Shown here: positions 1 to 7,755 of the stretch, one piece after another | Layout: every line of letters starts with the position of its first letter | How positions within the stretch are numbered: the stretch's first letter is position 1 | DNA from: Nocardioides sp. SYSU D00038 | GTDB lineage: Bacteria; Actinomycetota; Actinomycetes; Propionibacteriales; Nocardioidaceae | Length of the DNA: 64,000 nucleotides | Reading direction: 5' to 3' | NCBI RefSeq assembly: GCF_016924665.1 | Contig: NZ_JAFFJT010000034.1 | Span: forward strand, 1 to 64,000 | Notes under the pieces: model-generated | Told to the model about the DNA's origin: nothing | Database searches by the model: none | Seen by the model: the letters and a program-made list of their open reading frames with translations, nothing else | Translations under genes and position numbers: made by a program

Positions 1-798
1 CCCGACGCCGTCTCCATCGTCATCCACGACCCCGACAACCCCGCCCAACGCATCGGCTGCGTCGACCTCGCCCCCACCACCACCGACCTCACCTACACCT
101 GGGACCTCGGCGACGGCACCACCACCAGCGGCCCCGACCCCCACCACACCTACCCCCACCCCGGCACCTACACCGCCACCCTCACCGTCACCAGCACCGA
201 CCCGGAGGTCGAGGGCACGGTGACCGACACGGTGCGGGTCGTGGTCGGGGCGGTCGACACCACGGCTCCGCAGACCACGATCGCGGCCGGCCCGACGGGC
301 GCGGTGCACACCCGCCGCGCGACGTTCCGCGTGGCGAGCAGCGAGCCAGGCAGCCGGTTCTCCTGCCGCCTCGACCAGCGTTCCTGGGCCGCCTGCGGAC
401 CGGTGGTCGGCCTGACCGGCCTGCGCGACGGCCGGCACACCCTCCGGGTGCGGGTCACCGACGCCGCCGGCAACACCGACCCCACCCCCGCGGTGCGCAC
501 CTGGCGGGTCGACCGCACCGGCCCCCGGGTCGGCGGTGCCCGGCCCGCGGGCACCACCCGCGACCGCACGCCCACGCTGCGGGCCCGGGTCAGCGACGCC
601 CACTCCGCCGTACGCCGACGCTCGCTGGTGCTGCGCCTCGACGGCCGCGCGGTGGCCGCCCGGGTCGACGCCCGTGGCGTCGTGCGCTGGACGCCACGCC
701 GCGCGCTCGCACCCGGGCGCCACACCGTGCGTCTCGTCGTCCGCGACGCCCTCGGCAACCGGACGGTGCGCACCTGGCGGTTCCGGGTCCGCCGCTGA
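1..798 (+). CDS. PKD/Ig-like surface or secreted protein, 3' part
   Basis: The reading frame is open from base 1, so only the C-terminal 265 residues are present. Residues about 1-80 look like a PKD domain, with the WDLGDG motif at 34-39 and a later HTYPHPGTYTATLTV stretch. Two Ig-like beta modules follow, the second beginning near residue 180 (VDRTGPRVGG). The repeated xVTDAAGNTDPTP-type ends are typical of bacterial Ig-like repeats. Such modules are extracellular and usually structural or adhesive. The N-terminal part, which would carry the signal peptide and any catalytic domain, is outside the window. The first 65 codons almost all end in C and the protein there is rich in Thr, Pro and Asp. 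A specific function cannot be assigned. Confidence 0.75.
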   Translation, partial: PDAVSIVIHDPDNPAQRIGCVDLAPTTTDLTYTWDLGDGTTTSGPDPHHTYPHPGTYTATLTVTSTDPEVEGTVTDTVRVVVGAVDTTAPQTTIAAGPTGAVHTRRATFRVASSEPGSRFSCRLDQRSWAACGPVVGLTGLRDGRHTLRVRVTDAAGNTDPTPAVRTWRVDRTGPRVGGARPAGTTRDRTPTLRARVSDAHSAVRRRSLVLRLDGRAVAARVDARGVVRWTPRRALAPGRHTVRLVVRDALGNRTVRTWRFRVRR

Positions 799-847
799 CG
801 CCGAGTCGTGGGGGCGGGCGCGGCCGGCACAACCCGCCCCCGCCCCC

Positions 848-864
848 GGGGGGGGGGGGGGGGG
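848..864. repeat. G homopolymer of 17
   Basis: Seventeen consecutive G residues preceded by CCCCC, between the PKD-protein stop and the hemerythrin gene. The flanks (CCCCCGGGG blocks) are also low complexity. It may be a genuine slippage-prone tract or an assembly artefact. Confidence 0.9.
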
Positions 865-1003
865 CCGGGGGCCCGCGGGTCCCCCGGGGTGGCTTTTCTG
901 CAACTCACTAACCCACGACTCGACGGCGACGGGTAGCGGTCTGGTCGCGGGTGGAGCGGGTACCGAAGCGGCCCGTCCACCCCTCCCCCGTCCAGGAGCC
1001 CTC

Positions 1004-1504
1004 ATGTCGACCGATGCCATCGTCCTGCTGAAGAACGACCACAAGGAGATCCTCCGCGCCTTCCGCGAGTTCGAGCAGGCCGGCGAGGGTGCGCTGAAGA
1101 CCAAGGGCCGGCTGGTCGACCGGATCATCGAGCTGCTGACCGTGCACACCTACCTCGAGAACGAGGTGATGTACCCCCGGGTGCGCGAGCTGCTCCCCGA
1201 GCTCGAGGACGACGTGCTGGAGTCCTACGAGGAGCACCACGTCGCCGACGTGCTGGTGATGGAGCTCGCCGCCATGAAGCCCGACGACGAGCGGTTCACC
1301 GCCAAGACCACGGTGCTGATCGAGAACGTGCGCCACCACATCGAGGAGGAGGAGCAGGAGTGGTTCCCCGAGGTCCGGGAGGGCCTCGGCCGCAAGGCGC
1401 TCCAGGAGATCGGCCAGGCGATGCTCGACCTGCGCCCGAAGGCCCCGACCCGGCCGAGCGAGCCGGGTGCGCTCAAGAAGGTCGTCGACGCGGTCGTCAG
1501 GTGA
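1004..1504 (+). CDS. hemerythrin domain-containing protein
   Basis: A 166-residue all-helical protein of the hemerythrin HHE cation-binding type, which binds a di-iron centre through His and acidic residues and is linked to O2, NO or redox sensing. Candidate ligands are H13 in the N-terminal NDHKEI motif, the HTYLENE helix, the EEHHVAD helix and the RHHIEEEEQEW helix, giving the expected spacing across four helices. The C-terminus is short and basic. The ATG at 1004 is preceded by a purine-rich AGGAG (994-998). The frame is open further upstream, but that extension covers the G17 tract and has no domain. It stands alone, 48 bp before the GAF-ANTAR gene. The soluble form suggests a cytoplasmic location. 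Confidence 0.88.
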   Translation: MSTDAIVLLKNDHKEILRAFREFEQAGEGALKTKGRLVDRIIELLTVHTYLENEVMYPRVRELLPELEDDVLESYEEHHVADVLVMELAAMKPDDERFTAKTTVLIENVRHHIEEEEQEWFPEVREGLGRKALQEIGQAMLDLRPKAPTRPSEPGALKKVVDAVVR

Positions 1505-1552
1505 CCGCACCCGGGAAGGATGAGCGGCTCCCCCGCTGGGTAAAGCCTCAGC

Positions 1553-2272
1553 GTGGAACCTCTCCCCGAGTCCCGTGAAGCCGCCGACGAGCTCGACCCG
1601 GTGGCCCACGACGCCCTTGTGCTCGACCGGCTGGAGGTCACGGCCGAACGGGTGCGGGAGCTCGTGCCCGACCTGGTCGGGATCAGCCTGGCCTCGGTCA
1701 AGGACGGGATCACCATCACCGTGGTCGCCACCGAGGAGGAGTGCCGCTTGCTCGACGGGGTGCAGTACGTCGCCGGGGGGCCCTGCGTGAGCGCCGCAGC
1801 CGAGGGCACCGTGCGCACCTTCGAGATCGGCGTCCCGCTCGAGGAGAGCTCGTGGCAGCTCTTCGCCCAGGCCGCCCCCGAGGCTCGGGTCGCCTCGACG
1901 CTGAGCCTGCCGATCCTCGCCGACGACGGGCGGGTGGTGGGCAGCGTGAACCTCTACGGCGCCACCTCGCGCGCCTTCGACGGTCTGCACGAGCCCGTCG
2001 CCGAGCTGTTCTCCGCGTGGGCACCCGGCGCGGTCACCAACGCCGACCTCTCGTTCAGCACCCTGGAGGAGGCCCGCGACGCCCCCCGACGGGTGCACGA
2101 GCGCAACCGCATCGAGACCGCGGTGGGCCTGCTGGCCGCCCAGCAGGGCATTGACCTCGACCGGGCGGCCCGTAGGTTGCAGACGGCGGCTGTCCATGCT
2201 CAGGTGTCCGTCTACGAGCTCGCCGAAGCGGTCATCGAGGCCGCGAGTGGCGGCATCGCCCATGACGACTGA
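1553..2272 (+). CDS. GAF and ANTAR domain-containing regulator
   Basis: A 239-residue protein with an N-terminal GAF-like sensor region (about 20-155) and a C-terminal ANTAR RNA-binding domain (about 165-235, around RNRIETAVGLLAAQQGID). ANTAR domains bind tandem hairpins in nascent RNA and act as antiterminators. GAF-ANTAR proteins are numerous in actinobacteria, and their ligands are mostly unknown. The GTG start is chosen because it directly precedes the GAF region; there is no clear Shine-Dalgarno. A GGGTAA about 12 bp upstream (1539-1544) resembles the -10 of SigB/SigF-type stress promoters, but no matching -35 is obvious. An ATG at 2262 within its 3' end could also initiate the next gene, so the two are probably cotranscribed. 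Confidence 0.85.
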   Translation: MEPLPESREAADELDPVAHDALVLDRLEVTAERVRELVPDLVGISLASVKDGITITVVATEEECRLLDGVQYVAGGPCVSAAAEGTVRTFEIGVPLEESSWQLFAQAAPEARVASTLSLPILADDGRVVGSVNLYGATSRAFDGLHEPVAELFSAWAPGAVTNADLSFSTLEEARDAPRRVHERNRIETAVGLLAAQQGIDLDRAARRLQTAAVHAQVSVYELAEAVIEAASGGIAHDD

Positions 2273-2294
2273 GTCCGGGCCCAGGAGGCTCCCC

Positions 2295-2915
2295 GTGACA
2301 CCCGTACGGATCGCCCTGTCCAACGACTACGACGTGGTGCTGCACGGGCTGGCGACCATGCTCGAGCCCTACCGCGACCGGGTCGAGGTGCTGACCGCCA
2401 CGGCGAGCGTGCAGATGCCGCCCGAGGTCGACGTGATCCTCTTCGACACGTTCGGCCGGCTCCCCGATGGCGACGACAAGCTCCGGCGGATCGTCGCCGA
2501 GAACGACGCCGCCGTGGTGGTCTTCAGCTGGGACTCCTACCCCGAGCACCTCGCCCGCCGACACGGTGCCGCCGCCTACCTGCACAAGGGGATCGGCGCC
2601 GAGGACCTGGTCGACGCGGTGGTCGCGATCCACGAGGGCCGCGACGTCGTGGCGGGGACGCCGGCGGTCGACGACGGCGGCATGCCGGCCTGGCCCGGGC
2701 AGGAGCACGGCCTCACGGCTCGCGAGTCCGAGGTCCTGACGTTCGTCGCCCAGGGCCTGAGCAACGACGAGATCGCGCAGCGGTCCTACCTCAGCATCAA
2801 CACCGTGAAGACCTACCTCCGGACGGCCTACCGCAAGATCGGCGCCACCCGGCGCTCGCAGGCGGTGCTGTGGGCCGTGCAGCACGGGTTCAGCCCGGAG
2901 ACCCAGCAGGAGTGA
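2295..2915 (+). CDS. LuxR-family response regulator with a degenerate receiver
   Basis: A 206-residue transcription factor with a receiver-like domain (about 4-120) and a LuxR-type helix-turn-helix (about 140-200, LTARESEVLTFVAQGLSN ... NTVKTYLRTAYRKIG). The usual phosphoacceptor position is probably the Asp in VILFDTFG, and a Lys is present in LHKGIG. The N-terminal acidic pair is ND (SNDYDVV) rather than DD or ED, so Mg2+ binding and phosphorylation may be altered. GTG at 2295 is chosen because AGGAGG lies 6 bp upstream. An in-frame ATG at 2262, overlapping the previous stop, would add 11 residues. No sensor kinase is adjacent, so it is an orphan paired with the GAF-ANTAR gene. Confidence 0.87.
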   Translation: MTPVRIALSNDYDVVLHGLATMLEPYRDRVEVLTATASVQMPPEVDVILFDTFGRLPDGDDKLRRIVAENDAAVVVFSWDSYPEHLARRHGAAAYLHKGIGAEDLVDAVVAIHEGRDVVAGTPAVDDGGMPAWPGQEHGLTARESEVLTFVAQGLSNDEIAQRSYLSINTVKTYLRTAYRKIGATRRSQAVLWAVQHGFSPETQQE

Positions 2916-2989
2916 GTCCCGCCGGCCCGTATCGGAGCCCGGCGGACGGATACCTCCCCTGCGACGGTCCGCGTGCAGGAGGAGGACGC

Positions 2990-4138
2990 ATGAAGGCGAT
3001 GGTCTACCGGGGTCCCTACCGGGTGCGTGTGGAGGAGAAGCCGGAGCCCCGCATCGAGCACCCCAACGACGCGGTCGTCCGCGTCGAGCTCGCCGCCATC
3101 TGCGGCTCGGACCTGCACCTCTACCACGGGATGATGCCCGACACCCGCGTCGGCAGCACGTTCGGCCACGAGTTCATCGGCGTCGTGCACGAGGTCGGCC
3201 CGTCGGTGCGCAACCTCCGGGTCGGCGACCGGGTGATGGTGCCGTTCAACGTCTTCTGCGGCTCGTGCTACTTCTGCGCCCGCGGCCTCTACTCCAACTG
3301 CCACAACGTCAACCCCAACGCCACCGCGGTCGGCGGCATCTACGGCTACTCCCACACCTGCGGTGGCTACGACGGAGGACAGGCCGAGCTGGTGCGGGTG
3401 CCGTTCGCCGACGTGGGCCCGACCAAGATCCCCGACTGGATGGACCGCGAGGACGCCGTCCTGCTCACCGACGCCCTCGCCACCGGCTACTTCGGCGCCC
3501 AGCTCGCCGAGATCGCCGAGGGCGACACGGTGGTGGTGCTCGGCGCCGGACCGGTGGGCCTCTACGCCGCCCGCTCGGCCTGGCTGATGGGGGCGGGGCG
3601 GGTGATCGTCGTCGACCACCTCGACGACCGGCTCGAGAAGGCCCGTACCTTCGCCCACGCCGAGACGATCAACTTCGCCGAGCACCGCGACGTCGTGGTC
3701 GAGCTGAAGCGCACCACCGACTTCCTCGGCGCCGACTCGGTCATCGACGCGGTCGGGGCCGAGGCCGACGGCAACCTGCTCCAGCACGTGACGGCCGCCA
3801 AGCTCAAGCTGCAGGGCGGGTCGCCGATCGCGCTGAACTGGGCGATCGACGGGGTCCGCAAGGGCGGCACCGTCTCTGTGATGGGCGCCTACGGGCCGAT
3901 GTTCAGCGCGGTGAAGTTCGGCGACGCGCTCAACAAGGGACTCACGCTGCGGATGAATCAGTGCCCCGTCAAGCGGCAGTGGCCGCGGCTGTTCGAGCAC
4001 GTGCGCGCGGGCCACCTCAAGCCCAGCGACATCGTGACGCACCGGATCCCGCTGGAGCATATCGGCGAGGCCTACCACCTGTTCTCGGCCAAGCTCGACG
4101 GCTGCATCAAGCCCCTGATCGTCACCGACGCCGCCTGA
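2990..4138 (+). CDS. zinc-dependent alcohol/formaldehyde dehydrogenase family enzyme
   Basis: A 382-residue medium-chain dehydrogenase/reductase. Catalytic zinc ligands are C38 (CGSD) and H60-E61 (GHE). The structural zinc lobe has Cys 90, 93, 96 and 104. The NAD(P)-binding Rossmann motif GAGPVG is at 185-190. Length and the long insertion after the structural zinc lobe resemble glutathione-independent formaldehyde dehydrogenases and threonine dehydrogenase-like enzymes, but the substrate cannot be read from sequence. AGGAGGA lies just upstream of the ATG. The stop is followed after 9 bp by the next gene, so a two-gene operon is likely. Confidence 0.88.
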   Translation: MKAMVYRGPYRVRVEEKPEPRIEHPNDAVVRVELAAICGSDLHLYHGMMPDTRVGSTFGHEFIGVVHEVGPSVRNLRVGDRVMVPFNVFCGSCYFCARGLYSNCHNVNPNATAVGGIYGYSHTCGGYDGGQAELVRVPFADVGPTKIPDWMDREDAVLLTDALATGYFGAQLAEIAEGDTVVVLGAGPVGLYAARSAWLMGAGRVIVVDHLDDRLEKARTFAHAETINFAEHRDVVVELKRTTDFLGADSVIDAVGAEADGNLLQHVTAAKLKLQGGSPIALNWAIDGVRKGGTVSVMGAYGPMFSAVKFGDALNKGLTLRMNQCPVKRQWPRLFEHVRAGHLKPSDIVTHRIPLEHIGEAYHLFSAKLDGCIKPLIVTDAA

Positions 4139-4147
4139 GGAGGCACC

Positions 4148-4723
4148 ATGACCACGCCGTACACCGCGCCCCGGCCGCCGATGCGCGAGACCGCCGAGGA
4201 GCTGCGTGCCCGCATCCCCGGGTGGGGCGTCGACCTCGACCCCGCCGACCGGCCGTCGTACCCCCGGGAGCGCTACGCCCCCGAGGAGACGGGCGCACAC
4301 TGGACGCTGCCCGAGCCCCAGGACGGCGACCCGTCCCGCGAGCGCTCGATCGAGCACAGCATGCTGCCGCCGGTCTACGGCACCTCGTGCCCGACCAAGG
4401 GGCTCTCGGGCGTCGTGCGGCGCTACAGCTACGCCCGCTTCAGCGAGGGCCGGGCCGCGCACTGGCTGCTGCTGCTGGCCGCCGACCGCATCGACGTGGC
4501 CGAGAGCGTCCTGCGCTCGTTCGCGACCACCCGGCCCGACAACCCGCTCACCCAGACCGGCCTCCGGGCCGAGCTCACCGGGCACGGTCTCTCCTCGCGG
4601 CGCGGCCGGGTCGACGCCCGGCACCACGTGGTCGACCCGGTGGTCGTGGCCGGGCCGTGGGTGCTGGCCGGCTGGGCCGGGTGGCGGGCGGCGCGCAGGC
4701 TGCGCCGCGCCCTCGGTCGCTGA
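4148..4723 (+). CDS. conserved protein of unknown function paired with the dehydrogenase
   Basis: A 191-residue protein with no domain I can name. Visible features are a charged, Pro-rich N-terminal third, a central motif YGTSCPTKGLSG followed by YSYARFSEGRAAHWLLLLAAD, and a hydrophobic segment near 165-180 (VVVAGPWVLAGWAGWRAARR), which may be one membrane helix ending in a basic cluster. I recall similar proteins beside medium-chain dehydrogenases. It may anchor or assist the enzyme, but that is inference. GGAGG lies a few bases upstream of the ATG (4138-4142). The gene converges on the leftward gene ending at 4747. Confidence 0.7.
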   Translation: MTTPYTAPRPPMRETAEELRARIPGWGVDLDPADRPSYPRERYAPEETGAHWTLPEPQDGDPSRERSIEHSMLPPVYGTSCPTKGLSGVVRRYSYARFSEGRAAHWLLLLAADRIDVAESVLRSFATTRPDNPLTQTGLRAELTGHGLSSRRGRVDARHHVVDPVVVAGPWVLAGWAGWRAARRLRRALGR

Positions 4724-4746
4724 GCCGGGGTCCGGGTCCGGGCCCG

Positions 4747-5400
4747 TCAGTCGCGCGAGGCGCGGGCTCGCGCGTACGCCGGCTCGCGCAGGCGCAGCAC
4801 CCAGCCGTACTGCTCCAACCCCTCGGGCCGGTGCACCACCGGGTCGAAGCTGATCTCCTGGTCCGGCGCCGGCTCGCCCAGCGCCAGGGTGCCGACCCGC
4901 TGCCAGGCACCCGCGGCCACGGCGCAGCGCAGCTCGAGCTCGTGCTCGCCGCGAGCCACCACGCCCAGCACCAGCGGCCCAGCGCTGGAGCGGTAGGGCA
5001 GCAGCGTCGTCATCGGCCGCGCGTACGGCGTGCGGCCGACGGTGAGCACGAACCGGGTCACCGGGCCGGTGCCGGTCGAGGCGAGCAGCAGGTCGGCGGG
5101 CCGGCCGTCGGCCCGGGTGGTGCGCAGCGCCAGCCCGTGCACGTCGGGGAGCGGGGCGGGCAGTCCCACGGCGCGCGACTCGCGCGCGAGCACCGGCACC
5201 GGACCGGGCCCGTCGAGCAGCGGCACGCCGACAGGCTCGGCGAGTCCGTCGCGGTGGAGGACCGCCAGCCGCAGCCGACCGTCGGGGTGCAGCGGCTTGG
5301 GGGCAGGTCGTACCGCGGAGAGGGCACCGGTGAGCACCGCCAGCACGTCGCCGCCGAGGCCGGCGGCGACGCGCGTGACGCTGCGGGGGGTGTCGCTCAC
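4747..5400 (-). CDS. hypothetical protein
   Basis: A 217-residue protein read leftward from a GTG at 5400. I do not recognise the family. It begins with a hydrophobic, Ala/Leu-rich stretch (VTRVAAGLGGDVLAVLTGALSAV) but has no clear membrane helix, and it is rich in beta-prone segments such as RFVLTVGRTPYARPMTTLLPYR. The C-terminal motif EQYGWVLRLREPAY suggests a compact soluble beta domain. The GTG was preferred to upstream starts because the extension is Arg-rich and shadow-like. It follows the DUF4383 gene in the same direction with a 37-bp gap. Confidence 0.6.
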   Translation of the reverse strand: MSDTPRSVTRVAAGLGGDVLAVLTGALSAVRPAPKPLHPDGRLRLAVLHRDGLAEPVGVPLLDGPGPVPVLARESRAVGLPAPLPDVHGLALRTTRADGRPADLLLASTGTGPVTRFVLTVGRTPYARPMTTLLPYRSSAGPLVLGVVARGEHELELRCAVAAGAWQRVGTLALGEPAPDQEISFDPVVHRPEGLEQYGWVLRLREPAYARARASRD

Positions 5401-5437
5401 GCGGTCCCCGGGGTGGGGTCGGACCTCTGCTTGCGCG

Positions 5438-5917
5438 TCACATCGGGTCCTGGCTGCCGATCTCGCCACGCAGCGCCCGACGTGCGTACAGGCCGAGTCC
5501 GATCATGCCGATCGACAGCACCAGGTGCAGCCAGTTGTCGGCGTCGTTGAGCGGCACGAAGTTGGCGTTGTGGTCGTGGCCGACCGCCAGCCCGTAGATC
5601 CACAGCACGAAGTAGATGGCACCGCCGACGAGCAGGTAGGTGACGGCGGTCGACCCGCGCCGGGCGAGCGCCAGTCCGGCGAGGCCGAACAGCAGGTGCA
5701 CCACGTTGTGCAGCACCGAGACCTGGAAGATACCCAGCAGCTCGGCGGTGCTCTCGTGGCCCGCGAACTTCAGGTCGTCGTAGTTGGTGGTGATGCCCGG
5801 CACGAAGCCCAGCACCCCGACCAGCAGGAAGGTCGCGCCGACGACCGTCGCGATCGTCCGGGCCAGCTTGTCGCCCCTGCTCGGCCCGACGGGGCCGACG
5901 TGTTCTCCGGTGGTCAT
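5438..5917 (-). CDS. DUF4383 domain-containing membrane protein
   Basis: A 159-residue integral membrane protein with four predicted helices (about 22-42, 72-90, 95-118 and 133-150) and a short cytoplasmic N-terminus. Motifs GVLGFVPGITT and VSVLHNVVHLLFGLAGL are characteristic of the DUF4383 family. These proteins are common in actinobacteria and have no established function. The ATG at 5917 has GGAGGA upstream on the minus strand. The longer frame upstream is rejected because it lacks the family N-terminus. Confidence 0.85.
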   Translation of the reverse strand: MTTGEHVGPVGPSRGDKLARTIATVVGATFLLVGVLGFVPGITTNYDDLKFAGHESTAELLGIFQVSVLHNVVHLLFGLAGLALARRGSTAVTYLLVGGAIYFVLWIYGLAVGHDHNANFVPLNDADNWLHLVLSIGMIGLGLYARRALRGEIGSQDPM

Positions 5918-5999
5918 GGTTCCTCCGCAATGAGAGTCGGTCTGATGACCGAGAGGTAACCGCGGCGGGAGGACGCAGACGTCAGACCTGACCGACCGG

Positions 6000-6119
6000 T
6001 CAGTGGAGCTCGGCGTGCCGCAGGTGCAGGTGGTGGGTGAGGCCGTCGGCCGGGACCCGGGCCCCGCAGCCCAGCACGCAGCGCTGGGCGAGCAACCAGG
6101 ACAGGAGGTGGTCGAACAT
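6000..6119 (-). CDS. putative 39-residue Cys/His microprotein
   Basis: A very short leftward frame starting at the ATG at 6119. It has a hydrophobic start (MFDHLLSWLLAQ), then a CVLGCG pair followed by HHLHLRH, giving two Cys and several His in an order that could bind one metal ion. GAGAGGA lies upstream of the ATG on the minus strand. It sits upstream of the DUF4383 gene in the same direction. Such small proteins are often missed by gene finders. With no homologue check the call remains tentative. Confidence 0.4.
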   Translation of the reverse strand: MFDHLLSWLLAQRCVLGCGARVPADGLTHHLHLRHAELH

Positions 6120-6189
6120 GGCGCGTCCTCTCGTGCGGATCGTGCGTCACCCGTGACGATGCCCGACGCCGCCCAGGGCATACGCGGTC

Positions 6190-6532
6190 ATTCAGGGCCC
6201 GCGACGACACGACGGGACCGGCGGACGGAGTGGTTACTGCCCAGTCTCTGAACGACGGTCTCCGCGACCCCGGAAGCCCGACGACCCGGCGGTAGGGTTT
6301 GGCTGCGCGGCCGCGCGGGTAGCGGGCCGGTCGGCCGAGCAGCACCTCCCAGCCTGGTCGGTCGACCTCGTCTCGGACTCGCGCGGCCCGCCTCTCGGGT
6401 GCGGGCCACGCGGGTGGTCCACTGTCGCGCCGCACACCCACGGGGGTGAGGAGCCCTCTCGTCCGGACCGGCAGTCTGTGCGGGTCCGGCCTCACCGGGT
6501 GCCGCGGACACGCCGCGCTGAGCGCCGGATGC
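6190..6532. other. intergenic stretch without recognised gene
   Basis: About 340 bp between the small Cys/His frame and the terminator hairpin of the copper cluster. Open frames here are Arg-rich shadows with no ribosome binding site or domain. I see no tRNA and no known RNA element. Confidence 0.5.
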
Positions 6533-6564
6533 GCCGCCCCTCCCCCGACAAGGGGAGGGGCGGC
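6533..6564 (-). terminator. strong hairpin ending the copper cluster
   Basis: A perfect 13-bp stem (6533-6545 pairing with 6552-6564) with a 6-nt loop, 60 bp downstream of the CopC-like stop on the minus strand. No T-run follows, which is normal for hairpin terminators in GC-rich actinobacteria. Confidence 0.75.
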
Positions 6565-6624
6565 GGCCACGGCAGGTTCGCCGGCGACCGGGCCGGCGGA
6601 CGGGTGGCGACTCCGTGGCCCGGC

Positions 6625-7755
6625 TCAGCCGGGGGCGGGTGTGATGCTGAACGGCAGCCGCACCACCGGGTTGTCGAACTCGGTGGTCCGCACGCTCACC
6701 ACCAGCTCCCACTCCCCTCCCCGCGGGAAGGCCACGGTCCCGGTCCACTCGCCGTCCGCGCCGGTGACCTCGACGGCGCCGAGCTCGACCTCGCCCGACA
6801 CGGTCACCTGCGGCACGTCGTACGGCGTGAGCGGGGCGCCCGCGCCGTCCTCGAGGGTCAGCCGGAGCGGCTGCTCCCCCACGGTCGTGGCGCCCAGCTC
6901 GGCGACGACCCGCAGCCCCGGCGCATCGGCCGCGGCCACCGGCGACGACGGCTCCGCAGCTGCCGGCGAGTCGACCGGACCAGGCAGCGCCACCACCACC
7001 CCGGCCGCCAGGGCGGCCGCGGCCACCAGGCCGGCCAGCGCGGTGCGGCGTGGGGACGCGACGGCCAGGCCGGCGCCCAGCGCGACTCCGCCGAGCAGCA
7101 GGCCGGGCCACGAGAACAGGCCGCCGAACCACGCGCCCGCATCGGTCAGGTCGCCGAGCGGCCGGCCGGCGCCGCGCAGCTCGACCAGGGGCACCAGCAC
7201 CAGCGCCGCGACACCGGTCACCCACCAGGCCGGCCGCCGCGACCCAGCACCCCGGCCGGTGACCACGCCGACGGCGAGGGCCAACAGGCCGAGCCCGCCG
7301 AGCACGCCCGCGACGAGCACCGGCACGACGAGGGTGCGCTCGGGCGGACCGGGGGTCGCGCTCGGGGTCGCGCCCGCGGCCCCCACCGCGAACGACACGG
7401 CGCCCTGGACGGTGTGCCCGTCGGCCGAGGTGATCTTCCAGGCGACGACGTAGGTGCCCTGCTGGCCGTCGCCGGACAGCCCGGCGATCACCTCGTTGTC
7501 GCTGGAGCGCGCCTCGACGTCGAGCTCGTCGCCGCCCGGAGCCAGCACCGTGACCCCGTCGCCCTCGACCTGCACCGGCTCGTTGAACCGCAGCGTGACC
7601 TCGCCCGGGAGGCTGGTCACGACGGCGCCGTCCTCCGGGTCGGACCCGAGCAGGGTCGCGTGCGCCTGGGCGGGGGCCGGGACGAGCAGGAGCAGCGCCC
7701 CGGCGAGGGCTAGCCCGAGGGCCCACCCCCGCCGCAGCGTCGCGGACCCGGTCAC
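6625..7755 (-). CDS. CopC-type copper resistance protein with membrane domain
   Basis: A 376-residue protein. A signal peptide (about 1-31, ending AQA) is followed by a mature N-terminal His (H32) and a CopC beta-barrel domain to about 128, with LRFNEPVQV and WKITSADGHTVQGAVSF motifs. The N-terminal His is a known Cu(II) ligand in CopC proteins. Hydrophobic helices follow (about 140-166, 175-192, 210-245), then an outward C-terminal beta domain (about 275-376). This layout resembles YcnJ/CopC-CopD fusions but with fewer helices, so it may bind copper without being a full importer. Its start overlaps the ycnI stop by 4 bp, showing translational coupling. Confidence 0.82.
   Translation of the reverse strand: MTGSATLRRGWALGLALAGALLLLVPAPAQAHATLLGSDPEDGAVVTSLPGEVTLRFNEPVQVEGDGVTVLAPGGDELDVEARSSDNEVIAGLSGDGQQGTYVVAWKITSADGHTVQGAVSFAVGAAGATPSATPGPPERTLVVPVLVAGVLGGLGLLALAVGVVTGRGAGSRRPAWWVTGVAALVLVPLVELRGAGRPLGDLTDAGAWFGGLFSWPGLLLGGVALGAGLAVASPRRTALAGLVAAAALAAGVVVALPGPVDSPAAAEPSSPVAAADAPGLRVVAELGATTVGEQPLRLTLEDGAGAPLTPYDVPQVTVSGEVELGAVEVTGADGEWTGTVAFPRGGEWELVVSVRTTEFDNPVVRLPFSITPAPG

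Noticed and set aside
536-1003. N-terminal extension of the hemerythrin gene
   Set aside because: It would run through the G17 tract and overlap the PKD gene; it has no domain, and the ATG at 1004 has a ribosome binding site.
6234-6437. 67-codon minus-strand frame near 6.3 kb
   Set aside because: Cys/Arg/Ser-rich shadow without start context.
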